A DNA stretch of 64,000 nucleotides from CAZBQC01 sp964494015. GTDB taxonomy: Bacteria > Bacillota_I > Bacilli_A > RF39 > UBA660. The position numbers were made by a program, and so were the translations under genes. The notes under the pieces are model-generated. The model searched no databases and was not told the origin of the DNA. It worked only from the letters and a program-made list of their open reading frames with translations. This document shows positions 16,779 through 24,981 of the stretch, piece after piece; positions within the stretch are counted from its first letter, which is position 1; every line of letters begins with the position of its first letter. The stretch spans positions 10,074 through 74,073 of the forward strand of contig CAZBQC010000001.1 of assembly GCA_964494015.1 (NCBI GenBank). The letters run 5' to 3'.

Positions 16779-17630
16779 ATGCGAACGTTGCAAGTCTTAG
16801 AATACGAAATAAACACTAAAATTATTAATAATGAAGATTATGTATCATTGACTGATATTGCAAAAAAAGTTAATCCAGAGGCACCTAGATTTGTGATTCA
16901 GAACTGGATGAGAAATAAAAACACGATTGATTTTATTGGATTATGGGAAATCATATATAATTATAATTTTAACCGTGTTGAATTCGAGGCGGTTAAATTG
17001 AAATATGGTTTTAATAGATTTGTTATGTCACCTACAAAGTGGATTGAGAATACTAATGCAATTGGTTTTATGACAAAAGCAGGTAAATATGATGGAGGGA
17101 CATATGCTCATATTGATATTGCTTTAGAATTTGCATCATGGATAAGCCCGGAATTTAAATTATATATTTACACGGAATTTAAAAGATTAAAAACAATAGA
17201 ACAAAAACAATTAGGTTGGAATTTGAGAAGAACATTATCAAAAATTAATTATAATATTCATACCGATGCAATAAAAAATAATTTAATACCAAAAGCAGTA
17301 ACTAAAGATCAAATGAATCTAATATACGCAAATGAGGCAGATGTAATTAATGTTGCATTGTTTGGAATGACTGCCAAAGAATGGAAAATAAAAAATATAG
17401 GTAAAGTAGAGAATATAAGAGATTATGCCAATGTGGCAGAATTAGTTTGTCTAGTTAATTTAGAAAATTTAAATTCAGTTTATATAAATGAAGGAATGAG
17501 TCAAAAAGATAGATTAATTAAGTTAAATAATATAGCTATTCATCAAATGCAATTATTAACAAGTGATAATCGAATACAAGCATTAGAAGAAGTTTCTCAA
17601 GTCAAATTGATTGAGGATAAAGAAATTTAG
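16779..17630 (+). CDS. KilA-N domain protein
   Basis: Strong ribosome binding site (tggagga) before ATG. Residues ~15-130 form a KilA-N domain: YVSLTDIAKKVNPEAP, a WMRNKNTIDFIGLWE segment and the closing AHIDIALEFASWISPEFK and YIYTEFKRLK signature. KilA-N proteins are DNA-binding regulators or antirepressors of phages, viruses and mobile elements. The C-terminal half (130-283) is helical and of unknown role. No phage structural gene is near. The gene is flanked by terminators and by an imperfect direct repeat and looks like an acquired accessory gene. A 35-bp near-palindrome lies inside it at codons for FNRVEFEAVK (see repeat entry). Confidence 0.82.
   Translation: MRTLQVLEYEINTKIINNEDYVSLTDIAKKVNPEAPRFVIQNWMRNKNTIDFIGLWEIIYNYNFNRVEFEAVKLKYGFNRFVMSPTKWIENTNAIGFMTKAGKYDGGTYAHIDIALEFASWISPEFKLYIYTEFKRLKTIEQKQLGWNLRRTLSKINYNIHTDAIKNNLIPKAVTKDQMNLIYANEADVINVALFGMTAKEWKIKNIGKVENIRDYANVAELVCLVNLENLNSVYINEGMSQKDRLIKLNNIAIHQMQLLTSDNRIQALEEVSQVKLIEDKEI
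16965..16999 (+). repeat. Intragenic inverted repeat in the KilA-N gene
   Basis: TTTAACCG (16968-16975) and CGGTTAAA (16990-16997) are exact reverse complements, extended outward to 16965/16999 with one bulge. A GAATTC palindrome lies exactly at the centre. There is no T-run and the site is inside coding sequence, so it is not a terminator. Confidence 0.7.
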
Positions 17631-17761
17631 TGTAGCTATAAAGAAAATACCGTTTCGTCATATAATTTAATAACGCAATTATTGATTCTATGAAATGCTA
17701 ATTGTAACTTAGGTTTAGAACACTTCAAGATAATGCAAGCATTAGAGAATGAAAGAAACTC

Positions 17762-17804
17762 AAAAAAAGAACATCTCTTACATTTGTAAGCAGATGTTCT
17801 TTTT
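17762..17804. terminator. Bidirectional terminator between convergent genes
   Basis: AGAACATCT (17768-17776) pairs with AGATGTTCT (17792-17800), with a further TTAC/GTAA inner stem. An A-run lies on the left and T-run on the right, so it works for the KilA-N gene (+) and for the minus-strand gene ending at 17806. Confidence 0.85.
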
Positions 17805-17805
17805 G

Positions 17806-18993
17806 TTAATCGGAATAATTTGTAAAATATCCTTTCGTAAGAACTAAAGGGGTACCTTTATCTCCACTTCCGGAAGTTAAATCACACAGTGATCCAATTA
17901 AATCAACATATCTTCTAGGAGTTGTTCCCAGTGAAATATTTTGAGCCATTAAATCCTTATCCTTTAATCTTATTTCTTCCTTAATTAAATCTTCAAGTTC
18001 TTCTCCCTTTGAATTTCTAAATTTATTATCAGCTAAATACTTAAGTTTAAGTTCATTTGGACTTCCTTCTAAGCCCTTTGTATATCCTGGACTTACGACA
18101 GGATCGGCAAGTTCCCATATTTTTCCAACCGGATCTTTAAATGCCCCATCACCGTAAACCATCACTTCGATAGTTTTACCAGTTATTTCTTTTAATCTCT
18201 TTTGAATTTCTTCTACCACTTCTTGTGAATTACGGGGAAATAACTTCACTTTCTCTTCAGTAGCTCTGTTTGATCCTAACAGACCGTATGTTTCATTAAA
18301 ACCATTTCCATTTCCTTTAGTAGTGTTAATATCGTCCAATCCATAGACGACTTGACAACCATTTTTTCTCAAGATATTTTTGGATTCTTCTCTCGTATGA
18401 ATATCACAACATAACACTTTATCAACATATCTTAAAATCGTCTCGACATGGTTAGCAAAAACGAACTCACATTCACAGTTTTCACTTTCGACTATTTCTT
18501 TATACAAATCGACATAATTTATTCCTGTAAAAAGATGTTTTTCTTGACCAAAATATTGTCGATATTCCTCCTCAGTTAGGACTTGATCATATGGATTAAT
18601 ATGATATTCACTCAATAACTCTTTTCTAAACAAGTGATTGCCTACTTCGTCAGCTGGATAACTTAAAACAATTGTTAATTTATCCATGGCTCTAGCAAAA
18701 GCTTTCAATAAAATGGCAAATCTATTTCTACTTAAGATTGGAAAAGTAAGTCCAATATGACTTGACTTAAATTTATTTTTAACATCAGTCGCTATTTCAT
18801 CGACAGTAACATAATTGCCAGCACTTCTACTTACAACTGCTTCAGTAATGGCTACGATATCACGGTCATCAAATTCGAAATTTTCGCTTTGACTAGCTCT
18901 TAACAAGGAAGATATCACAATATCTATTAAATCATCTCCCTCTTTAATAATTGGAGTTCTTATACCTCTTACAACGGTACCTACATCTTTCAC
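17806..18993 (-). CDS. Coenzyme F420-0:L-glutamate ligase (CofE) family protein
   Basis: The start chosen is GTG at 18993 (MKDVGTVVRGIRTP), which has agaggtgagg at correct spacing; the GTG at 19002 would overlap that site. The ~395-residue product has the CofE-like N-terminal features: VRGIRTPIIKEGDDL, then DRDIVAITEAVVSRSAG. It continues with conserved GFNETYGLLGSN and MVYGDGAFKDPVGKIWELADP blocks. CofE adds glutamate to F420-0 in actinobacteria and archaea. Many Firmicutes without F420 encode this longer relative, whose substrate is not known to me. No F420 pathway gene is visible here. Transcribed alone, between a shared terminator and its own promoter. Confidence 0.75.
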   Translation of the reverse strand: MKDVGTVVRGIRTPIIKEGDDLIDIVISSLLRASQSENFEFDDRDIVAITEAVVSRSAGNYVTVDEIATDVKNKFKSSHIGLTFPILSRNRFAILLKAFARAMDKLTIVLSYPADEVGNHLFRKELLSEYHINPYDQVLTEEEYRQYFGQEKHLFTGINYVDLYKEIVESENCECEFVFANHVETILRYVDKVLCCDIHTREESKNILRKNGCQVVYGLDDINTTKGNGNGFNETYGLLGSNRATEEKVKLFPRNSQEVVEEIQKRLKEITGKTIEVMVYGDGAFKDPVGKIWELADPVVSPGYTKGLEGSPNELKLKYLADNKFRNSKGEELEDLIKEEIRLKDKDLMAQNISLGTTPRRYVDLIGSLCDLTSGSGDKGTPLVLTKGYFTNYSD

Positions 18994-19012
18994 AAACCTC
19001 ACCTCTTCTTTA

Positions 19013-19042
19013 ATTATAGCATACTTTATTTTGGGTTGTCTG
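19013..19042 (-). promoter_or_regulatory. Promoter of the F420-0 ligase-like gene
   Basis: On the minus strand, CAGACA (19042-19037), an 18-base spacer and TATAAT (19018-19013) precede the ribosome binding site agaggtgagg. Confidence 0.55.
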
Positions 19043-19136
19043 CTTTAACGAAGGCAAATATTGGTAAAAATATAGAAATAATCGAAATAAAATGATATAA
19101 TACTTCTCAAATATTTAAAGGGAAGGGGGCTATTTT

Positions 19137-19934
19137 ATGGAAAAATACGAGGAAGCATTAAAATTATTTATTAATAAAATGGGATATAAAACTAATGAAA
19201 ATGTTATTGGAATAGTTTTATATGGTAGTCATTTAACTGGTTATGCTCACAGTAAATCAGATATAGATTTACATGTTATCATGCGCGATAACATAGATGT
19301 TTTGATTAGAGGGGCTTCAGTTGATTATGATTTTAAAACAGAATATTTTGAGAAGCCATTACAAGATTTGTATTTATCAGCTGATAATGATTTTGTATCA
19401 CAGAATAATGCTATGGTTCCAATAATAGGATATGGGAAAATATTATATGATCCAACCGGCGTAGTAAAAGTACTTCAAGGTTATATTTTAGAAAAATATA
19501 AAGAGCCATTGCCACCGTTAGAACTTGACGACGCAAAAGAAATGGCAGTAATAATAGCTAATAGAATTTCAACATTACAAGTAATGTATGAAAATGATAG
19601 TCCATGGTTTAATCATAACTATCATAAAACAATAGAAAAGCTAAGGAAGTTTTATTCAAGAAAACTTGGTTGTCCTGATATACCTGATTATAAAGCAGAA
19701 AAATTATATTCAAATGAAAATTATCGGCAAGCATTTTGCAAATCCATAATACCAGATATAGAATTTATTAGATTATATTTTGAAGCAGCTACTTGTGATG
19801 GAGACAATAAAGAAAAAATGACATATATAAATGCTATTTATGAGTATACAACAAAAGACTTAAACTTAGATCCAAATAATTATAGGATTATGATTAAATC
19901 AAGAAATAATCCTATGAATAAAATTCACGAATAA
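19137..19934 (+). CDS. Nucleotidyltransferase-domain protein (Pol beta superfamily)
   Basis: Ribosome binding site aagggaaggggg, with a TATAAT at 19096-19101 as probable -10. Residues ~27-45 contain YGSHLTGYAHSKSDIDLHVI, the GS-x-DxD signature of minimal nucleotidyltransferases (Asp residues bind two metal ions). The C-terminal ~150 residues are helical. The family includes antibiotic adenylyltransferases and toxin-antitoxin MNT proteins. The 265-residue length fits aminoglycoside-nucleotidyltransferase-like enzymes better than the ~100-residue MNT type, but the substrate cannot be called. No HEPN partner is adjacent. It is the last gene of the accessory block between mutM and uvrC and ends at a strong terminator. 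Confidence 0.7.
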   Translation: MEKYEEALKLFINKMGYKTNENVIGIVLYGSHLTGYAHSKSDIDLHVIMRDNIDVLIRGASVDYDFKTEYFEKPLQDLYLSADNDFVSQNNAMVPIIGYGKILYDPTGVVKVLQGYILEKYKEPLPPLELDDAKEMAVIIANRISTLQVMYENDSPWFNHNYHKTIEKLRKFYSRKLGCPDIPDYKAEKLYSNENYRQAFCKSIIPDIEFIRLYFEAATCDGDNKEKMTYINAIYEYTTKDLNLDPNNYRIMIKSRNNPMNKIHE

Positions 19935-19964
19935 AAAGAAATAATCAAAAAATTATTTCTTTTT
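19933..19964. terminator. Terminator after the nucleotidyltransferase gene
   Basis: AAAAAGAAATAAT (19933-19945) and ATTATTTCTTTTT (19952-19964) form a perfect 13-bp AT-rich stem with a six-base loop. The arms themselves provide A and T tracts. Confidence 0.75.
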
Positions 19965-19972
19965 CCTATTCT

Positions 19973-19992
19973 GGATTTACCTTGGGAAAAAA
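19973..19992 (+). repeat. Right copy of the imperfect direct repeat flanking the accessory block
   Basis: GGATTTACCTTGGGAAAAAA, 17 of 20 identical to 16725-16744. The stretch to uvrC (19993-20135) holds a weak hairpin (20030-20052) and a TATAAT at 20113-20118 that may be the uvrC -10. Confidence 0.4.
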
Positions 19993-20135
19993 TAGATTTT
20001 CCTAATTGAGTATAATTAATGTTAATGACAAATGCTTGATTTTAAAGCATTTTTATACTGTAATATTATTTAAACAAGTTAAGTAATAGTTTATTATTTA
20101 TCTTTTTCATTATATAATAACGGTAGGTGATTTAG

Positions 20136-21893
20136 ATGTTCAAAGAGAAATTAGCTTTAGTACCATCACTTCCTGGCTGCTATCAAATGAAAAATAAAGA
20201 TGGGATGATTATTTATGTTGGTAAAGCCAAGAATTTAAAGCATCGTCTTCGAAGTTATTTTACAGGAACAGTTACGGGTAAGACTTTGATGTTAGTCAAT
20301 GATATAGTTGACTTTGAATATATTGTCACAAGTAGTGAATTAGAAAGTTTGATCCTAGAAATAAATCTCATTAAAAAATATAATCCGAAATATAATATTC
20401 TGTTAAAAGATGATAAAAGTTATCCTTATATTGAACTTACCTTAGATAAATATCCAGTTTTAAAAGTAGTTAGATATGCTAATCGAAAAAAGAATCGTAC
20501 TAATTTATTTGGACCATATCCCAGTGTCGGAAGTGCCAGAAATACCGTGGAACTTTTAAATCGTATTTATCCACTTCGCAAATGTGAAAGATTAAAAAAA
20601 GAGGTTTGTCTATATTATCATATTGGAGAATGCCTTGGCTATTGTCAGAATGATATTGATCCGATCAAAATAAAAAAATTGGTCAAAGAAATTTCCGTTT
20701 TTTTGAATGGTAACAGTCAAAATATTCTTGAAAAATTAGAAAAAGAAATGGTTAAAGCGAGCGATAGCTTAAACTTTGAACGAGCTAAAGAGTTAAAAGA
20801 GTTAATGAATAATGTTAAGATTACTTTAAGACCACAGAATATCGATCTAAATAAAAATTATCATTTTGATATCTTTGGGGCCTATAAGAATAATAATTAC
20901 TTATCTATTCAAGTTTTCTTTATTCGAAATGGACTCTTATTTGGAAGACACAAAGATATTATTCAGATTGTCGACGAAGAACAAGAAGAATTGTTAGAGT
21001 ATATTATTAAGTTCTACGACAAGAATAATCTTTTACCAAAAGAAATCTTAGTAGGTTCAAAGATCGATCAAGAACTATTGAAAGACTATTTAAAAATTAA
21101 AGTGACGTTACCTAAGAAAGGTAAGCTAAAGAAATTATTAGAAATGGTTACCGATAATGCCAGAATTGAACTTCATAATCAGGAGGCAGTTTTAAATAAC
21201 AATGAAAAAGTTAGATTGGAAGCTCTTCAAGACTTGAAATCACTATTAAAAATGGATCAGGTGAAAAGAATTGAAGCTTTCGATAATTCACATTTATTTG
21301 GAACTTTCTATGTTGGCGGGATGGTCGTCTTTGAAGACTTTTTGCCAGTTAAAAATGATTATCGAAAATATAAGATTGCTACTTCAGTCAAAGACGATAT
21401 CAGTGCGATGAAAGAAGTAATTTATCGAAGATATTTTAAAGTCTTAATGGAGAACTTGGTTAAACCTGATTTAATCATTGTCGATGGTGGTAAAGCTCAA
21501 GTTCGTGTGGCGAAAGAAATTATCGATAGTTTAAAATTAAAGATTAAGGTTATCGGTCTAAAGAAGGATGATAGACATAATACGGATGTCATAATTGATG
21601 AAGAGGGTCAAGAAATCAAAATTGATAACCATAGTAATCTCTTTCTCTTTTTAGCTAAAATTCAAAAAGAAGTTCATGAGTATACTGTCAATTATCATCG
21701 CAATATTAAAAGTAAAGGAGCTTTAATGAGTCTTTTAGATCTCGTTCCTGGAGTTGGCGAGGTTCGAAAAAAAGACTTATTAAAGAAATATTCCTCACTG
21801 AAGAAAATGAAAGATGCTACTTTAGAAGAATTAGAAGAATTTCTTAATAAAGATGTGGCTTTATCTTTATTTACTTATTTAAAAGAGTTATAA
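20136..21893 (+). CDS. uvrC: Excinuclease ABC subunit C
   Basis: 585 residues with the expected order: GIY-YIG nuclease at the N-terminus (GCYQMKNKDGMIIYVGKAKNLKHRLRSY spans it, split here as residues ~11-38), a UvrB-binding UVR motif near residue 200 (LNFERAKELKELM), the RNase H-like 5'-incision domain (IEAFDNSHLFGTFYVGGMVV and LIIVDGGKAQ) and a C-terminal helix-hairpin-helix (LVPGVGEVRKKDLLKKY). UvrC makes both incisions in nucleotide excision repair with UvrA and UvrB, which are not in this window. Ribosome binding site taggtga precedes ATG. All key motifs are intact. Confidence 0.97.
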   Translation: MFKEKLALVPSLPGCYQMKNKDGMIIYVGKAKNLKHRLRSYFTGTVTGKTLMLVNDIVDFEYIVTSSELESLILEINLIKKYNPKYNILLKDDKSYPYIELTLDKYPVLKVVRYANRKKNRTNLFGPYPSVGSARNTVELLNRIYPLRKCERLKKEVCLYYHIGECLGYCQNDIDPIKIKKLVKEISVFLNGNSQNILEKLEKEMVKASDSLNFERAKELKELMNNVKITLRPQNIDLNKNYHFDIFGAYKNNNYLSIQVFFIRNGLLFGRHKDIIQIVDEEQEELLEYIIKFYDKNNLLPKEILVGSKIDQELLKDYLKIKVTLPKKGKLKKLLEMVTDNARIELHNQEAVLNNNEKVRLEALQDLKSLLKMDQVKRIEAFDNSHLFGTFYVGGMVVFEDFLPVKNDYRKYKIATSVKDDISAMKEVIYRRYFKVLMENLVKPDLIIVDGGKAQVRVAKEIIDSLKLKIKVIGLKKDDRHNTDVIIDEEGQEIKIDNHSNLFLFLAKIQKEVHEYTVNYHRNIKSKGALMSLLDLVPGVGEVRKKDLLKKYSSLKKMKDATLEELEEFLNKDVALSLFTYLKEL

Positions 21894-21913
21894 TTATCTA
21901 AGAAAGGTAAAAT

Positions 21914-22291
21914 ATGATCGATAGAATTAAATTTATTTGTAAGTTAGTTATCGTGTTAGTAGTTTTAGGAGTATTAGGGAGCTTTGTTTATTATTATATT
22001 ATAAAAACGATTAGGAGTACTCAAAAATATGCCTACAATATCATCGAATTAAATATGCAGTCAGCAGTAATTTCTTATTTTTTAAGTGATTCTGAATTAC
22101 TTGTTTCTAAGTTTACGAAAAAAGTGGGTTTAGAAGAATTAGTAACTAGTGGGCATTTAGATGGAAAAAGTATTGCTACAGAATGTAATCAGAGTAAAAG
22201 TTATGTAATTGGAACAGTTGATGATAACAAGAGTATATCTTATCAAGTTTGTTTAATTTGTGAGGGATATAAATCAGATAGTTGTTCTTAA
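21914..22291 (+). CDS. Small single-pass membrane protein, unknown function
   Basis: 125 residues with one N-terminal hydrophobic helix (about residues 11-33) after a short basic start, then a helical and beta-like extracytoplasmic part ending with a Cys-rich tail (CLIC, SDSC). The architecture resembles pilin-like proteins, but no prepilin peptidase site is evident. It starts 20 bases after uvrC with aaaggt as ribosome binding site and ends just before mutL, so it is probably co-transcribed with repair genes by position only. I do not recognise a family. Confidence 0.6.
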   Translation: MIDRIKFICKLVIVLVVLGVLGSFVYYYIIKTIRSTQKYAYNIIELNMQSAVISYFLSDSELLVSKFTKKVGLEELVTSGHLDGKSIATECNQSKSYVIGTVDDNKSISYQVCLICEGYKSDSCS

Positions 22292-22301
22292 GAGGGTGGT
22301 G

Positions 22302-24029
22302 ATGGAAGTGACAAATAAAGTTCATTTGATGAGTGAAGAATTATCCAATAAAATAGCAGCTGGAGAAGTGGTCGAAAAAGTGATGAATGTCGTCAAGGAA
22401 CTCGTTGAAAACAGTATTGATGCTCTAAGTACTGAAATTAAAATAGCCCTAGTTGAATCGGGAATTAAAGAAATAACAGTGAGTGATGATGGGTTAGGTA
22501 TGGATGAAGAAGACGCCGTTTTAGCGTTTTCAAGACATGCGACCAGTAAATTATTGGAGCTTGATGATTTATTTTCGATTAATACTTTAGGATTTAGAGG
22601 AGAAGCCTTACCTTCGATTGCAGCGATTAGTGAACTTGTTTTAAAAACTTCAAATACTAAGACAGGAACGATGGTTGTTATCAATGGTGGTAAAATTATT
22701 GAGGTTCTTAAATCTGATTTAAGAAAAGGGACCATCATTACTGTTAAAAATTTATTTTATAACACTCCTGTTCGTCTAAAGTATTTAAACAGTCTTTATA
22801 GTGAATTAGCAAATACTGTTGACTATGTCAATAAGATGGCTTTAAGTTATCCAAATATTAGGTTTACTTTAACGAATAATGATAAAGTTTTATTAAGTAC
22901 TGATGGCAGTAATAATTTATTAAAAGTAATCAATAGTATCTATGGACTTGAAGTCAGTAAAAAAATGTTAGAATTGGATTCATCGAATGAAGATTATCAG
23001 CTTAGTGGATATATATCATATCCAGAAATAGCCAGAAGCAGCAAGAGTAATATGACAGTTTTGGTCAATAATCGAGTTATTCGTAATAATGAGATTATTA
23101 AAACAGTTTTAGAAGCATATCATACTTATATTCCAGTCGATAAATATCCAATTATGGTCTTGAAGATTGAAGTTGATCCAAGTTTAATCGATGTCAATAT
23201 TCATCCAACCAAGATGGATATTAAGTTTTCTAAATTGGAGAAATTAAAAGAGTTAATTAATGAGACGATCAATAAAAAATTAAAAGAAGCATTATTGATA
23301 CCAGAAATTAGAATTGATCGAGAACCTCTTAAGGAAGATTTTTCTAGTCTTGAAATAAAAAAAGATATAGAACCTGATTTAAAATATGAGGATTTATCTT
23401 TTAACTTGGAAGTTAGCGATAATCATGAAGAAGATGTTAAAGAAAGTCGGATCAAAGAGATGTATCCAGTTGGATTAGTACATGGTACTTATATTATTGC
23501 CGAAAACGAAATAGGGATGTTTATTATCGATCAACATGCAGCAGCTGAGAGAGTTAATTATGAAAAATACTTAAATAATCTAATGCAAGAAAAAGTTGAT
23601 ACGATTAACTTATTAGTACCAATTACAATCGAATTAACCAATAAAGAATATTTAATCTTAAAAGAACATTTTCAGATTTTAGAAGAGTTAAAAATAGACT
23701 ATGAAGAGTTTGGATTAAATACGATTATGATTCGAAGTCATCCGGTCTGGTTACCTAAATATGCCTTGGAAGAGTCAATTAGAAAGATTATCGAAATCAT
23801 TATCGATAACTTAGATTTCAATTTAGAAAGATTTAGAGAGAAAGTAGCGATTACTTTAGCTTGTAAGTTAAGTATTAAGGGTAATATGGCTACAACTAGT
23901 GAAGATATGACTTATTTAATTGAAGCTTTACGAAAGACTAATAATCCTTTTACTTGTCCACATGGAAGACCAACGATTATAACTTATTCGAAATATGATT
24001 TAGAGAAATTATTTAAAAGGGCTGAGTAG
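22302..24029 (+). CDS. mutL: DNA mismatch repair protein MutL
   Basis: Start chosen at ATG 22302 behind agagggtggt. The longer in-frame GTG at 22260 would extend into the upstream gene. The GHKL ATPase domain shows IAAGEVVEKV, ELVENSIDA, DDGLGMDEED and FRGEALPSIAAI. The C-terminal domain contains DQHAAAERVNYE, the DQHA(x)2E(x)4E metal-binding endonuclease motif, and CPHGRPTI near the end, so this is the nicking type of MutL found in organisms lacking MutH. The protein is ~575 residues. mutS is not in the window. miaA follows after three bases, a common pairing. Confidence 0.96.
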   Translation: MEVTNKVHLMSEELSNKIAAGEVVEKVMNVVKELVENSIDALSTEIKIALVESGIKEITVSDDGLGMDEEDAVLAFSRHATSKLLELDDLFSINTLGFRGEALPSIAAISELVLKTSNTKTGTMVVINGGKIIEVLKSDLRKGTIITVKNLFYNTPVRLKYLNSLYSELANTVDYVNKMALSYPNIRFTLTNNDKVLLSTDGSNNLLKVINSIYGLEVSKKMLELDSSNEDYQLSGYISYPEIARSSKSNMTVLVNNRVIRNNEIIKTVLEAYHTYIPVDKYPIMVLKIEVDPSLIDVNIHPTKMDIKFSKLEKLKELINETINKKLKEALLIPEIRIDREPLKEDFSSLEIKKDIEPDLKYEDLSFNLEVSDNHEEDVKESRIKEMYPVGLVHGTYIIAENEIGMFIIDQHAAAERVNYEKYLNNLMQEKVDTINLLVPITIELTNKEYLILKEHFQILEELKIDYEEFGLNTIMIRSHPVWLPKYALEESIRKIIEIIIDNLDFNLERFREKVAITLACKLSIKGNMATTSEDMTYLIEALRKTNNPFTCPHGRPTIITYSKYDLEKLFKRAE

Positions 24030-24032
24030 GGT

Positions 24033-24935
24033 ATGAAATTAGAAGATAAAACAATTATTGTGATCACTGGACCAACAGGAGTTGGAAAAACCAAGTTAAG
24101 TATTGCTTTAGCCAAGTTATTAGCTGGTGAAGTTATCAATGCCGACAGTATGCAAGTCTATAAAGATTTAAATATTGGAACAGCTAAGATCAAAGAAGAA
24201 GAAAAAGAAGGAATTAAACACCATCTTTTTGATATTTGTGAACTTGACCATGATTATAATATTTTTGAATATCAGAAAGATTGTCGAAAAAAAATTAAAG
24301 AGATTTTTAAACGAGGCAAAACTCCTATTCTAGTAGGAGGAAGTGGCTTATATATTAAAGCTGCATTATTTGATTATAATTTTCAGGAAGAAACGATTAA
24401 AGATGATTATGAAGACTTATCAAACGAAGAAATATTAAATAAAATTAAAGAATTTAATCCCGAATGCAGTATTCATATCAATAATCGGAAGAGATTGGTT
24501 AGAGAATTAAACAAGTGTCGTAATAATAATCTTGCTAATAAGAATGGCAATAAGTTACTGTATAAAGCTATTTTTATCGGTTTAACGACAAGTCGTGAAG
24601 AGTTATATCAAATAATTAATCGTCGTGTCGACAAGATGATTCATAAAGGTTTGATTCAGGAGGTCGAAGAGTTATATAAAAAGAAAATCTGGACGAAAGC
24701 GATTCAAACAGCGATCGGGTACAAAGAATTATATAAATACTTTGATCAGGAAATAACTAAAGAAGAAGCGATTGAACTGATCAAGAAGAATTCCCGTAAT
24801 TATGCTAAGAGGCAATATACTTTTTTACATCATCAAATAAGTGTTAATTGGTTTTTAGTTAATTTTAATAATTTTAAAGAAACGATTAGTGAAATTCACA
24901 AATTTATTAAAAATGAAAAAAAGCTATTGAAATAA
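24033..24935 (+). CDS. miaA: tRNA dimethylallyltransferase
   Basis: 300 residues with the P-loop GPTGVGKTKLS near the N-terminus, then NADSMQVYKDLNIGTAK and VGGSGLYIKA, and the closing region TAIGYKELYKYF. MiaA transfers a dimethylallyl group to A37 of tRNAs reading codons that start with U. Located three bases after mutL, so the two are co-translated. No hfq follows, unlike in many Proteobacteria. Motifs are complete. Confidence 0.96.
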   Translation: MKLEDKTIIVITGPTGVGKTKLSIALAKLLAGEVINADSMQVYKDLNIGTAKIKEEEKEGIKHHLFDICELDHDYNIFEYQKDCRKKIKEIFKRGKTPILVGGSGLYIKAALFDYNFQEETIKDDYEDLSNEEILNKIKEFNPECSIHINNRKRLVRELNKCRNNNLANKNGNKLLYKAIFIGLTTSREELYQIINRRVDKMIHKGLIQEVEELYKKKIWTKAIQTAIGYKELYKYFDQEITKEEAIELIKKNSRNYAKRQYTFLHHQISVNWFLVNFNNFKETISEIHKFIKNEKKLLK

Positions 24936-24981
24936 ATAATCATTGATGATAGAATTTAAGTAGTATGATAGGAGGAATAAG

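Noticed and set aside
22322..22738. Minus-strand open frame of 138 codons
   Set aside because: Fully antisense to the ATPase domain of mutL, Ser/Leu-rich composition typical of a shadow frame, no ribosome binding site.
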